Source: JAEUMY01 sp031394355 (lineage in GTDB: Bacteria; Pseudomonadota; Gammaproteobacteria; Burkholderiales; Usitatibacteraceae). From it: a stretch of 64,000 bases of DNA. Below, piece after piece: positions 25,040 to 33,907 of the stretch. The DNA lies in contig JANNSU010000065.1 of NCBI GenBank assembly GCA_031394355.1, forward strand, positions 1 through 64,000. Direction: 5' to 3'. Numbering within the stretch: position 1 is the stretch's first letter; every line of letters starts with the position of its first letter. The position numbers and the translations under genes were made by a program. The notes beneath the pieces were generated by a model, which worked only from the letters and a program-made list of their open reading frames with translations, had not been told where the DNA came from and ran no database searches.

Positions 25040-26340
25040 GATTTCCCCTTCTGCGGCTTGGATTTCCGTCCAATGCTAGTGGCGTTTACAGATGGTCTGT
25101 CGTTCAGCCTCATTACGGTCTCGGCAATGAGTTTTGCAGCAATTTCAGTTTTGGGCGCCTTGGAGAGCGTGCGTGAACCACCTTCCCAGATCAGCGTCAC
25201 TTCATTGTCGTCGGCACCGATAGCCGAATTGGCATGATTGGCGACAATAAGTGGAATACGCTTCCTTTCCCGCTTTTTTGACGCAAGTTCAACGATGTTT
25301 TGACTCTCTGCGGCGAATCCAACGCAATAGGGCGGGTTCTTCAGGCTTGCAACGTAAGCCAAGACGTCCTTTGTCGGCTTCAAACGCAGCAAAAGCGTCT
25401 GGTCTGCCTTTTTCATCTTCTGGCCCGACACCTTTTCCGGCGTGTAGTCGGCAACCGCTGCTACCGAGAAAAATACATCATTATCTGAGATATTGCGCAC
25501 AACTTCGTCGAAAAGCTCCGAAGCTGTCGAGATACTTATGACTTGATCCACCGCCGGTATCTGGATAGACGTGGGCCCAGTCACCAAAGTCACAATTGCC
25601 CCCGCCGCCTTGGCAGCCTCGGCAATGGCATACCCCATCTTTCCCGAACTCCTGTTGGTCAGGCCTCGGACAGGATCTATGCTCTCGAAGGTAGGGCCCG
25701 CAGTAACCAGTACATTCAGGCCCTTCATGATTTTCGGCGCAAAGGTCTGCTGAATATTGTCGAAAAGTGCTTCAGGCTCACGCATCCGGCCCATGCCAAT
25801 TTCACCGCAGGCCTGATCCCCGCCTTCCGGCCCCCAAATCTGGATGCCATCCCTGCGAAGCTGACTTACATTGCGCTGCGTAGCAGGGTTGTCCCACATT
25901 TCACGGTTCATGGCAGGTGCTACGGCAAGCATGGTTCTGGCTGGATCTCTCGCAAGGCAAGCCGTCGACAACAAGTCATCCGCAAGGCCGTTTGCGAGCT
26001 TCGCCAAGAAGTCGGCGCTGGCCGGGGCGATCAACACGAGGCTTGCCTGACGGGTGAGTTCAATATGCGTCATGCCGTTGGCGCGGGCGCCGGCGACCGC
26101 CTTTTCTTCCCACAGGCTCGTCCACACGGGCTGTCCCGAAAGGGCCTGCATGGTTGAGCGCGTGATGAACTGTTCCGCTGCACCAGTCATAGCGACTTGT
26201 ACATCATGGCCGGCCTTTACCAACAGCCGGAGCAATTCTGCACTCTTGTAGGCAGCAATGCCCCCTGTGATGCCAAGGACAATTTTTGCGGGGACCTGGG
26301 GTAGAGTCTCGATTGTCTTTCTCACTACAGGCGTCGACAT
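25036..26340 (-). CDS. coaBC: Phosphopantothenoylcysteine decarboxylase/synthase
   Basis: A 434-residue bifunctional coenzyme A enzyme. The N-terminal flavin decarboxylase (CoaC) has the GGIAAYKSAEL start, His92 in MTHIEL, PAMN and Cys178 in ACGEIGMGRM. The C-terminal ligase (CoaB) begins near residue 195 (VLVTAGPT) and couples CTP, 4'-phosphopantothenate and cysteine. It is divergent from radC with only 15 bp between the start codons, so the two promoters must overlap each other or the genes. It complements panC and panD elsewhere in the window. Confidence 0.96.
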   Translation of the reverse strand: MSTPVVRKTIETLPQVPAKIVLGITGGIAAYKSAELLRLLVKAGHDVQVAMTGAAEQFITRSTMQALSGQPVWTSLWEEKAVAGARANGMTHIELTRQASLVLIAPASADFLAKLANGLADDLLSTACLARDPARTMLAVAPAMNREMWDNPATQRNVSQLRRDGIQIWGPEGGDQACGEIGMGRMREPEALFDNIQQTFAPKIMKGLNVLVTAGPTFESIDPVRGLTNRSSGKMGYAIAEAAKAAGAIVTLVTGPTSIQIPAVDQVISISTASELFDEVVRNISDNDVFFSVAAVADYTPEKVSGQKMKKADQTLLLRLKPTKDVLAYVASLKNPPYCVGFAAESQNIVELASKKRERKRIPLIVANHANSAIGADDNEVTLIWEGGSRTLSKAPKTEIAAKLIAETVMRLNDRPSVNATSIGRKSKPQKGKS

Positions 26341-26355
26341 GAAGTCATTTTACAC

Positions 26356-27042
26356 ATGAGCATCAAGTCCTGGCCGGAGGACGATCGTCCCCGGGAGAAG
26401 TTGCAGCGCAAGGGAGCGGGGGCTTTGTCAGATGCCGAACTGCTGGCGATCTTCTTGCGAGTTGGCGTCAAGGGTCGATCCGCAGTGGATCTGGCTCGGC
26501 AGCTCATACAGGAGTTTGGAAGTCTCCAGTCCCTGTTTGCAGCGGACCAGACTGCGCTGTCTCGAGTTTCCGGGATGGGGCCCGCAAAATACGCCCAGCT
26601 CCAGGCAGTGATGGAGATGGCAAGGCGGGCATTGGCAGAAACCATGGCCGAAACGGATGTGCTGTCATCGCCTCAAGCAGTCCGCGACTACCTCCGCATT
26701 CAGCTGCAGTCACTTGGGCATGAAGTATTTGTGGGCATATTTCTCAATGCACGCAATCAAGTCATCGCTGCCGATACATTATCTGAAGGAACGCTCACGC
26801 AAACCTCTGTTTATCCGAGAGAAATTGTGAAGCGTGCGCTGACTCATAATGCGGCCGCAGTGATTTTTGCCCATAACCATCCTTCCGGAACCACCGAGCC
26901 CAGCCAGGCAGATCGACATCTCACCCGTGCATTGTCTGAAGCATTGAGAACCATTGACATTCGGGTACTGGACCACTTTGTTGTGGCGCCGGGCCAGATA
27001 TTGTCATTTGCCGAGCAGGGATTCATGCCCTATTCGGGATGA
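26356..27042 (+). CDS. radC: RadC family JAB1/MPN metalloprotein
   Basis: A 228-residue protein with an N-terminal helix-hairpin-helix region (LSDAELLAIFLRVG, GMGPAKYAQLQ) and a C-terminal JAMM domain with the metal motif HNHPSGTTEPSQAD. Despite the name, a direct repair role is doubtful in the literature. It lies back to back with coaBC and upstream of the rpmB promoter, the usual proteobacterial order coaBC-radC-rpmB-rpmG. Nothing looks damaged. Confidence 0.93.
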   Translation: MSIKSWPEDDRPREKLQRKGAGALSDAELLAIFLRVGVKGRSAVDLARQLIQEFGSLQSLFAADQTALSRVSGMGPAKYAQLQAVMEMARRALAETMAETDVLSSPQAVRDYLRIQLQSLGHEVFVGIFLNARNQVIAADTLSEGTLTQTSVYPREIVKRALTHNAAAVIFAHNHPSGTTEPSQADRHLTRALSEALRTIDIRVLDHFVVAPGQILSFAEQGFMPYSG

Positions 27043-27066
27043 GACCACGCCGACATTGAACTCAAC

Positions 27067-27096
27067 TTGCGCAGGGCAGGGCTAAGTCGTTATAAT
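27067..27096 (+). promoter_or_regulatory. Strong sigma70-type promoter of rpmB-rpmG
   Basis: TTGCGC at 27067-27072 and a perfect TATAAT at 27091-27096 are separated by 18 bp. The -10 element ends 32 bp before the rpmB ATG, which has GGAGG at good spacing. This is the best promoter match I found in the window. Confidence 0.8.
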
Positions 27097-27128
27097 CGTC
27101 GTCTTTGCAAATTTTTGGAGGTGTCGCC

Positions 27129-27365
27129 ATGGCCCGAGTTTGCCAAGTGACCGGTAAAGGCCCGATGGTGGGCAACCATGTTTCACACGCCAACAACAAG
27201 ACCAAGCGTCGTTTTCTGCCTAATCTGCAGTCGCGTCGCTTTTGGGTTGAGTCCGAAAACCGCTGGGTCAGCCTACGAGTGACCAACGCAGGCTTGCGCA
27301 CGATCGACAAGAAGGGCATTGATGTCGTTGTTGCTGAGCTGCGCGCTCGCGGCGACGCGATCTGA
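27129..27365 (+). CDS. rpmB: Ribosomal protein L28
   Basis: A 78-residue large-subunit protein. The ATG at 27129 (MARVCQVTGKGPMVGNHVSHANNKTKRRF) has GGAGGTG upstream; the frame's earlier ATG at 27105 would sit at the transcription start and is rejected. All conserved L28 blocks are present, and no zinc cysteines are used. It is co-transcribed with rpmG, which begins 15 bp after its stop. Confidence 0.97.
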   Translation: MARVCQVTGKGPMVGNHVSHANNKTKRRFLPNLQSRRFWVESENRWVSLRVTNAGLRTIDKKGIDVVVAELRARGDAI

Positions 27366-27380
27366 CAGGAGCCTTAAGAC

Positions 27381-27545
27381 ATGGCAAGCAAGCGAGACAA
27401 AATCAAGTTGGAGTCGACCGCAGGGACGGGTCACTTCTATACGACCAGCAAGAACAAGAAGACGATGCCTGAAAAAATGGAGATCAAGAAATTTGATCCC
27501 GTAGCAAGGAAGCATGTCGCATACAAGGAAACCAAGCTCAAGTAG
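27381..27545 (+). CDS. rpmG: Ribosomal protein L33
   Basis: A 54-residue protein: MASKRDKIKLESTAGTGHFY, then TTSKNKKTMPEKMEIKKFDP and a basic tail. It is the zinc-free form, with no CxxC pairs. It has AGGAGCC upstream of the ATG, follows rpmB by 15 bp and is closed by a strong terminator. Confidence 0.96.
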   Translation: MASKRDKIKLESTAGTGHFYTTSKNKKTMPEKMEIKKFDPVARKHVAYKETKLK

Positions 27546-27580
27546 CCGTGCCAAACTTGAGTAATAGGTTTTCCTCAGCA

Positions 27581-27606
27581 AAAACCCGGCCATGGCCGGG
27601 TTTTTT
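27581..27606 (+). terminator. Terminator of rpmB-rpmG
   Basis: AAAACCCGGCC / GGCCGGGTTTT surrounds the perfect palindrome CCCGGCCATGGCCGGG and is followed by six Ts. This is a textbook intrinsic terminator. Confidence 0.95.
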
Positions 27607-27677
27607 GTTGGGCATTTCTTTGGACGTTAACGCTGTTACGCCGCGGTGCTGTGCTCTAACCTGTCAGTGAATCGGCA

Positions 27678-28880
27678 TCAGGCATAAGCGCGAAGTCGAC
27701 GCGAGAACTGCGCAAGCTGCGCGATACCCGATGCCTCCGCGCGTTGACACCAGTCTTCCAACTGCTTGACTAGTTGTTCCGAAGACACTGTCGAACGTTC
27801 CCATAACGCCGCCAATTCCTTTCGAAATGAGTAAATCGTCTCCAACACCCTGCTGCTGCTCAAGGTCTCGTCCAACGAAGCGCGCTGCTCAAGCGAAATG
27901 CTTGATGCGTCCTGGTGCAGCCACTGACGGAAGGTACGAAGGGCTTTGCCGTCGCGCAGGCTGGTGAGCGAGGGTGCCTTGCCCTTGGCGCGCAACTGGC
28001 GAATTTCCTCAGCGCAGGTAGCCTTCAGGCTCTTCGCATAGCGCGTGGTGATTTCATATCGATGCGCAATGACCGCTTGAACAGTTTGCGTGTCACAGGT
28101 CACCTTTGAAAGGTCAAGACGGGGACGCGGCGCAACCTTCTTTACGGTGGCAAGCCCAAGAAACTGCAGGATCTGAATGTACAGCCATCCCAGATCAAAC
28201 TCGTACCAGCGCATTGAAAAGCGGGCAGATGTCGGAAATGCGTGGTGATTGTTGTGCAGTTCCTCACCGCCTATCCACATGGCGATGGGCACAATGTTGG
28301 TACTGGTATCGTTCACCGTGAAGTGCCGATAGCCCCAAAAGTGACCGATGCCATTGATGATGCCTGCAGCATGGAATGGAATCCAGGCCATCTGGGCCGC
28401 CCAGATGGTTGCGCCAATAGGCCCGAAGAGAACCACATTCGTCACGAGCATCAGGCCTGCGCCCTGCCAGGAAAAGCGGGAATAGATGTTGCGCTCCATC
28501 CAGTCGTCAGGTGTGCCTCGACCATACTTATCGAGCGTCTCTTGATTCTTGGCCTCGGCACGATAGAGCTCGGCACCTTCGGCAAGCACCTTGCGGATGC
28601 CGTAAATCATGGGGCTGTGCGGATCGTTCTCTGTCTCGCAGTGCGCATGGTGCTTCCGATGAATGGCTACCCACTCCTTGGTGACCATTCCTGTCGTCAG
28701 CCACAGCCAGAAGCGAAAGAAGTGGCTGGGGATCGCGTGCAGTTCGAGCCCGCGGTGGGCTTGGGCACGATGCAGAAAGATCGTCACTCCCGCAATGGTG
28801 ATATGCGTCATGACGAGCGCCACGACCACATAGCCCCACCAGGGAAGAGAAACCAAGCCATTCAAAAAGTTCGGCAGCAT
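27678..28880 (-). CDS. Acyl-CoA (delta-9-type) fatty acid desaturase
   Basis: A 400-residue membrane di-iron enzyme that introduces a double bond into saturated acyl chains. The three histidine boxes are present: HRAQAH (37-42), HRKHH (74-78) and HNNHH (near 208). Four hydrophobic segments surround them. The C-terminal 140 residues are a soluble, charged helical extension (EIRQLRAKGKAPSLTSLRDG), as is seen in several betaproteobacterial homologues. It follows the MscS gene by 95 bp on the same strand and could be transcribed separately. Confidence 0.93.
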   Translation of the reverse strand: MLPNFLNGLVSLPWWGYVVVALVMTHITIAGVTIFLHRAQAHRGLELHAIPSHFFRFWLWLTTGMVTKEWVAIHRKHHAHCETENDPHSPMIYGIRKVLAEGAELYRAEAKNQETLDKYGRGTPDDWMERNIYSRFSWQGAGLMLVTNVVLFGPIGATIWAAQMAWIPFHAAGIINGIGHFWGYRHFTVNDTSTNIVPIAMWIGGEELHNNHHAFPTSARFSMRWYEFDLGWLYIQILQFLGLATVKKVAPRPRLDLSKVTCDTQTVQAVIAHRYEITTRYAKSLKATCAEEIRQLRAKGKAPSLTSLRDGKALRTFRQWLHQDASSISLEQRASLDETLSSSRVLETIYSFRKELAALWERSTVSSEQLVKQLEDWCQRAEASGIAQLAQFSRRLRAYA

Positions 28881-28975
28881 GAGCTCACCTAGTTGAAATC
28901 AAGTTGCATATTTTACTGCACGATACCCATTCTGTCGGAGAGAATTGGGTACTCCAAGAAATCCGTTGCGCTGCG

Positions 28976-30271
28976 TCAAGGCGAGAGATCTCTTCCCTGG
29001 CGAGTGCCTTTCGACTCGTACTGACGCACTTCACGCTGAGGGAATGGTATCTCGACCCCAAGATCGGAAAATGATTTCAATATGTGGCGCAACAGTTCTG
29101 AGCGAAGTGTGCCTACGCCTTGCTCGGCATCCCTTATCCAGACCACCACATCAACTTCAATGCCGTTGTCACCGAGTGCCCGGATCAACATCGTTGGTGA
29201 CGGGTCCTTTAATACGCGTGCATTACCCGCCGCTATGTCCTTCAAGAGCTGTTCCAGCAGATTGATGTCAGTTCCATATGCCACAGTGATCGGCAGTTTG
29301 AGGGCCGACATCGGGTCCGAAAAAGTGTGATTCACTACCGCTTGAGTGATGAAGAGTTCGTTGGGTACCAAAGCCTCTGTACCGTCCAATGCCCGAACCA
29401 CTGTGTATCGCCCATGGATGCCCGTGATCACCCCCTGCTTGTTGTCAACGGTCACGAGGTCTCCCACTCGAATTGCACTTTCCAGCAGGATAATGAAACC
29501 GGAAACGTAGTTGCTTGCGACTTTCTGAAGTCCAAGTCCGAGGCCGACACCAATTGCGCCGCTGAACACAGACAGGACAGTGAGGTCGATGCCTACGAGC
29601 GGCAGGGCAATCAATATCGCCAGCAGTACTGCCAGGGCCTGAAACGCTTTTCCCATCGCCAGACGCAGACTCAGACTTACAGTGGCCTGCGCCATGATTC
29701 GCTGCTCGACGAGCCGGGAGAGCGTCATTGCGACGAGCATTGTCAGAAAAACAGTGATGATCCCCGTTGACACCATGAGCAACGTGATCCTTTGCTTTCC
29801 AATGGTGAATGCCACCTCCGACAGCGCATTTTCCAATTCCGGCATCAGGCCCGTGATGTAAATCACTGCAATAGTCCACATGGAGTAGACAATGATTCGT
29901 TCAGATGCCTTCAGCAGAGCGCTGGGCAACAACAGATGCCTGACCAGATACACCAGAAGGCGGATTGACACGAATGAAACGAGCAGTGGTATGGCGAGCT
30001 GAAGCAGGTCAACATCCATCGTTCTGCCGAGGAGCACTCGTGCGAGCCAGATGAATGCCAGCGCCATCAGAGGAAATACGACGCGATTGAAGCTGCCTGC
30101 CATCACCTTCATGGCGCCCGGCGACAATTCACCGGGGACTTCGCGGCGCGCCCGGCTTGAGAGACCCCACGCAATTAGCAGGCCGGTCGCTATCACTACC
30201 AGTTGAACCAGCCCGGAACGAGAGGCTAGGTGGCTGACTAGATGACCAAGGTCGGCAACAAGTGGATTCAC
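28976..30271 (-). CDS. MscS-family mechanosensitive channel
   Basis: A 431-residue inner-membrane channel that releases solutes on hypo-osmotic shock. About five N-terminal hydrophobic segments precede the pore helix region (VLSVFSGAIGVGLGLGLQKVASNYVSGFIIL), which is rich in Gly and Ala as in MscS TM3. The beta domain (RVGDLVTVDNKQGVITGIHGRYTVVRALDG) and the C-terminal alpha/beta domain follow. Its ATG overlaps the stop of the upstream PLD-like gene (ATGA), making it the last member of the seven-gene chain from purM. Confidence 0.92.
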   Translation of the reverse strand: MNPLVADLGHLVSHLASRSGLVQLVVIATGLLIAWGLSSRARREVPGELSPGAMKVMAGSFNRVVFPLMALAFIWLARVLLGRTMDVDLLQLAIPLLVSFVSIRLLVYLVRHLLLPSALLKASERIIVYSMWTIAVIYITGLMPELENALSEVAFTIGKQRITLLMVSTGIITVFLTMLVAMTLSRLVEQRIMAQATVSLSLRLAMGKAFQALAVLLAILIALPLVGIDLTVLSVFSGAIGVGLGLGLQKVASNYVSGFIILLESAIRVGDLVTVDNKQGVITGIHGRYTVVRALDGTEALVPNELFITQAVVNHTFSDPMSALKLPITVAYGTDINLLEQLLKDIAAGNARVLKDPSPTMLIRALGDNGIEVDVVVWIRDAEQGVGTLRSELLRHILKSFSDLGVEIPFPQREVRQYESKGTRQGRDLSP

Positions 30272-30867
30272 TGGAAACGGGCTGATTGATCGCGGTGGTG
30301 GTTGTAGTTGCCAAGGAACTTGCGGGCCAATGCAGAGCTGCCTGAGAGGATGACGATGTTCTCTGCATTCCGGCTGTCTGCCGCCCGGGTGAAATTGTAG
30401 CTGCCTGTGATGATCGTCGCGCGCGGCTTCTCAGCGTCGATCAGGATGATCTTGTTGTGCGAGATGCGGTGCCTGTCGTTCAGGAAAGCTGAGACTCCCT
30501 GGGCGGCCAAGCGCGGGAGTGCAGACACCGAGCCATCCGAGTGCTCGTTCGCGTCAGCAAGCACCTCTACCTGAACCCCACGCTTGCTCGCGGCAAGCAG
30601 TGCATCTGCCAACGGCTTGCTGGTGAACAGATATGCCTGCACGCGAACGCTCGATTGGGCAGCCTTGATCTCGCGAATGATCAGCGATTCAATGTTTTCG
30701 CCCGGCGTGAACGCTACCTGAACCCTGGCGAGGTCGCCACTTGGTGAAGTCATGCGGCCCTGCTCGATCACCGGGGCTTTTGACTGCGCGCCACTGGAAA
30801 ATACGGAAAGCATTGCAGCGAAACCGATGCTTGGGATCCGGAAAGCAGAATCCGCTGAGGCTCTCAT
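30268..30867 (-). CDS. Phospholipase D-like (single HKD) protein, probably secreted
   Basis: A 199-residue PLD-superfamily protein with one HxK(x)4D motif (HNKIILID), followed by GSYNFTRAADSRNAEN, which completes the active-site half. One such half per chain implies a homodimer, as in the Nuc endonuclease. The first ~30 residues look like a signal peptide, so it may be a periplasmic nuclease or phosphodiesterase. It overlaps the genes on both sides by four bases (ATGA at 30864-30867 and 30268-30271), an odd place for a nuclease, between an rRNA methylase and a channel. Confidence 0.87.
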   Translation of the reverse strand: MRASADSAFRIPSIGFAAMLSVFSSGAQSKAPVIEQGRMTSPSGDLARVQVAFTPGENIESLIIREIKAAQSSVRVQAYLFTSKPLADALLAASKRGVQVEVLADANEHSDGSVSALPRLAAQGVSAFLNDRHRISHNKIILIDAEKPRATIITGSYNFTRAADSRNAENIVILSGSSALARKFLGNYNHHRDQSARFQ

Positions 30868-32129
30868 GAAGATCTCTCCATGAGGGCAGCAAAGAAACCA
30901 TCAGTGTGATGTCGATGTGGCCAGAGACGAAGCATCGGGCCGTCCTGCGGCAGCTCGATCTTCAGGCGTTTGAGGGTCTCGCGAACATCCCGTATCGCAA
31001 ACATCGGATGGGTCGCCAGAAAGCGTTCCACGACGCCCTGGTTCTCCTCCTGAAGGAGGCTGCACGTGGCGTACATGAGCTTGCCGCCTGGTTTTGCCAG
31101 TCGAGCTGCGCTCGAGAGTATCTGCAGCTGTTTGGCAATCAACTCTGTCACGCCTTCTGGCGATTGGCGTGTCTTCAAGTCTGGATTTCTTCGCAGTGTT
31201 CCGAGGCCGGAACAGGGTGCATCCACCAATACTCGGTCAATCTTGCCAGCAAGTCGCTTGATCTTGCTGTCATTCTCCGAATCAATACGCACAGGAAAGA
31301 GGTTCGAGAGACCGGACCGCTTGAGTCTCGGTGCCAGATTCGAGAGGCGCTTTTCTGACGTGTCGAACGCGTAGACGCGCCCCTGTGATTGCATCTGTGC
31401 ACCGATAAGTAGTGCCTTGCCGCCAGCGCCCGCGCAAAAGTCAGCCACCATCTCACCACGCTTTGCTTCCAGTAGCAGGCCAAGAATCTGACTGCCCTCA
31501 TCCTGCACTTCCACCGCGCCCGACATGAAGAGTGGGTGCTTCGTGAGCGCGATCTTCTCGGGCAGTCGAAGACCCAGCGGGGAGTAAGGCGTGATGCTGG
31601 CGTTGATTCCGCTTTGTTGAAAAGCGCGCAGAGCATCTTCGCGACGCATCTTGAATGTGTTGACCCGGAGATCCAGTGGGGCTGAAGACTGCAGGGCTTG
31701 ACCAAGTCTGATCAGTTCGGCTTCCCCGAGTTCAGGCTCGAGGCGATCAACAACCCAGACCGGCAGATCTGCCAAGACCGAGAGCGGCGGATCCACGAGT
31801 TCTGTGCGAATGCCTGCGAGCCAGATTCGCTCTTCCGGTGCGATCACGGATTCGAGCTGCGAAGCCGACCAACCCATTAACCGGGACAGGCCCAGCAGTG
31901 CGTACTGACGATGACTCGCAGCAGGTGCCAGATGTTCAAGTAGAAGTCGCCGCCGAAGCATTGCATAGATTGTTTCCGCAACCAGGGATCGATCCCTCGC
32001 GCCCAATGACGGCCATTCGCGAAAGAAGTGTTTCATGGCGGCATCAGACGGTGATGTCGCGGGCCAGACTCTTGCGACAGCCGCTGCAACGGCGCTGATC
32101 TGGCTTGATTTGATTGTGTCGATATTCAT
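30864..32129 (-). CDS. RsmB/NOL1-type RNA m5C methyltransferase
   Basis: A 421-residue SAM-dependent cytosine-C5 RNA methylase. The two catalytic cysteines are in DAPCSGLGTLRRNPD and YATCSLLQEEN. The SAM site is around VADFCAGAGGKALLIGAQM. The N-terminal third is helical and NusB-like only in part (ARDRSLVAETIYAMLRRR). The usual target would be 16S rRNA C967, but a full-length rsmB may exist elsewhere, so I leave the symbol empty. It overlaps both neighbours by four bases. Confidence 0.9.
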   Translation of the reverse strand: MNIDTIKSSQISAVAAAVARVWPATSPSDAAMKHFFREWPSLGARDRSLVAETIYAMLRRRLLLEHLAPAASHRQYALLGLSRLMGWSASQLESVIAPEERIWLAGIRTELVDPPLSVLADLPVWVVDRLEPELGEAELIRLGQALQSSAPLDLRVNTFKMRREDALRAFQQSGINASITPYSPLGLRLPEKIALTKHPLFMSGAVEVQDEGSQILGLLLEAKRGEMVADFCAGAGGKALLIGAQMQSQGRVYAFDTSEKRLSNLAPRLKRSGLSNLFPVRIDSENDSKIKRLAGKIDRVLVDAPCSGLGTLRRNPDLKTRQSPEGVTELIAKQLQILSSAARLAKPGGKLMYATCSLLQEENQGVVERFLATHPMFAIRDVRETLKRLKIELPQDGPMLRLWPHRHHTDGFFAALMERSS

Positions 32130-33199
32130 GGGTCTATTTCAATTTTGGTGGCGAGCTGTTCGATCTGGAAGCGCCCGCTCAGCATGAACCGGATCTTGAC
32201 AGGCAGATGATTGTGTACAGGAGATAACCAGGCTTCGTAGGCATCAGCAGGATCGGATGCCGTTCGCACGAGATGAATCGTGTCGATATCGCCTATTGGC
32301 AACTGCAGCTTCTCCCGTCCAGCAACGCGGAACTCGTAAACCTCCATTTTGCGGGCATTCGTGATCGCAAAAGAAACATTTTCCGATTCGGGTTTACGCC
32401 AGAATTCAGGTCCGAACTGGAAAATGAAGCTCAGCAAGTCTTGCGCGTTTGAGCTGAGCGGTTGAATGTGCTCACCGCGACTGCGCTGGTGCTCGATCTG
32501 GCCCTTGGCCCAATTGAAGCGTGCGATCTCAGGCTGCGCGTCGCCGCGGCGCAACGAGAAAGTGGTTGGCCTCAGTCCCGTCGACACCAATGTGCCCCGG
32601 CTTACCTGCTCGAACCTGCCCGCGAACATGGTTGCGAAGAAGCCGCTAGCCTCCAAGCTGCCTTCGATGGCATACGTGCCATCGTTCAAATTGGACTGCC
32701 AGACATACGTAGCCTGACCGTCGACCAGGCTGCTGCGCACGTCATAGTCCAATCGAATCCGCTTTGGCGGCACCCAGGCCATAGCAGGTGCCCCAGGCGC
32801 AGCCTTTGCTGTTTCTGGAGGAGAGATGGGCGTCGAAGGAAGCGCCACATCGTCTTCAAGCACGGCGACAGGTGCAACAGGCTCCCTGGGTTGACTCTGG
32901 CGCCGGATGACTTGAACTGCGATCTCAGACTCGGATGTGGCCACTATCACGGGTGCCGGCGTGCTGCGGACCTGTCGCGGGGGCTTCAATGCGGCTTCAG
33001 AAGGAGCAGCTTTCGCCGAAGCGGATGAATCCGGCCCATCGGAAAAAGCAATGAGAACGGCGGTCAGAGTCGAAGAGGGTTGCATTACGGGTGCTGAAAT
33101 CTGGCCGCTGACCAGGGCAAGAACGATCAGGTGTACGGCTACCGAAAAAGCGGCTGCCATCCAAAGCTGCTTGCCAGGCCATGGCGATATCTTGCGCAT
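32126..33199 (-). CDS. DUF3108 protein with TonB-like N-terminus
   Basis: A 357-residue protein. One membrane-spanning helix near the N-terminus (WMAAAFSVAVHLIVLALVSG) recalls TonB-like proteins. A Pro/Ala-rich linker follows to about residue 145. The C-terminal half is the beta-rich DUF3108 domain, starting near RIRLDYDVRSSLVDGQATYVW. It probably lies on the periplasmic side. It is a paralogue of the next gene upstream, the two separated by six bases. Function unknown. Confidence 0.82.
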   Translation of the reverse strand: MRKISPWPGKQLWMAAAFSVAVHLIVLALVSGQISAPVMQPSSTLTAVLIAFSDGPDSSASAKAAPSEAALKPPRQVRSTPAPVIVATSESEIAVQVIRRQSQPREPVAPVAVLEDDVALPSTPISPPETAKAAPGAPAMAWVPPKRIRLDYDVRSSLVDGQATYVWQSNLNDGTYAIEGSLEASGFFATMFAGRFEQVSRGTLVSTGLRPTTFSLRRGDAQPEIARFNWAKGQIEHQRSRGEHIQPLSSNAQDLLSFIFQFGPEFWRKPESENVSFAITNARKMEVYEFRVAGREKLQLPIGDIDTIHLVRTASDPADAYEAWLSPVHNHLPVKIRFMLSGRFQIEQLATKIEIDP

Positions 33200-33205
33200 G
33201 CCGAG

Positions 33206-33907
33206 TCAGTGCACGGCCAGACTCAGCAAGGATTGCTCATCCTGTGTGCCATCTTTGTGGACGAGGCGAATTCTGAGCGGTACAAAGTGCCGATCCTGCG
33301 CCAGCCATAGATCGACTTCGCTGCCGTCCTCTGCATCCTTGCGATGTACATGCAGCGCTTCGTATGTGCCAGTGGGTGTGGTGATTCTCGTCGTGCCCCG
33401 GCGTTCGTAGGTATATCGGGTGACCTGCCGTCCATTGGTCATCCAGGCTTCCACGCGATCCGGACCCGGCGGTGCCACCATGAATTGATAAAGTATGGAC
33501 AGCCTGTCCTGAGTACCTGGTTCAAGCGGAACCCTTGCGGTCTTGCCATCATGCTCTGACGTCATGATGCCCTCCTTCCAGGAGAAGCTTGCGCGGATGT
33601 TCTTGTGTGGCGATTTGTCGCGGGAAAAGGCGTAGGAGTTCGGGCGCAGCCCGGCGGTAGTGATCAACCCCTCGCTGGTCACGATCAATTTGTCCCGGAC
33701 GAGCCAGCTCAGTGCCGGTACGGCGACAGTTTCACTGGTGACACGGTATCGCTCGCCATCCCGCTGAAACGTCTCGGTAATGGTGCCGACGCGAAATGCA
33801 CCTCGGCTCACGCTGTACTCTGCGCGAACGGTCTGGGGAAGTGAATCCCGAACGGCTGCAGCAGAGCCGAACGAAGCGGTCAGCAGAGCAACTGCGAATA
33901 TTCGCAT
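33206..33907 (-). CDS. DUF3108 periplasmic protein
   Basis: About 233 residues if started at the ATG at 33907, which shares one base with the purN stop (TGATG). The frame's earlier ATG at 33934 would overlap purN. The N-terminus (MRIFAVALLTASFGSAAA) is a signal peptide. The remainder is the DUF3108 beta barrel-like domain (VRAEYSVSRGAFRVGTITETF ... GTYEALHVHRKDAEDGSEVDLWLAQDRHFVPLRIRL). Residues 2-5 of the signal peptide are encoded by a perfect copy of the 12-bp palindrome directly after the start codon. Confidence 0.82.
   Translation of the reverse strand: MRIFAVALLTASFGSAAAVRDSLPQTVRAEYSVSRGAFRVGTITETFQRDGERYRVTSETVAVPALSWLVRDKLIVTSEGLITTAGLRPNSYAFSRDKSPHKNIRASFSWKEGIMTSEHDGKTARVPLEPGTQDRLSILYQFMVAPPGPDRVEAWMTNGRQVTRYTYERRGTTRITTPTGTYEALHVHRKDAEDGSEVDLWLAQDRHFVPLRIRLVHKDGTQDEQSLLSLAVH
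33894..33905. repeat. HIP-like palindrome copy 9
   Basis: Perfect GCGAATATTCGC abutting the ATG of the DUF3108 gene and read as Arg-Ile-Phe-Ala, the third possible frame. Confidence 0.95.
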
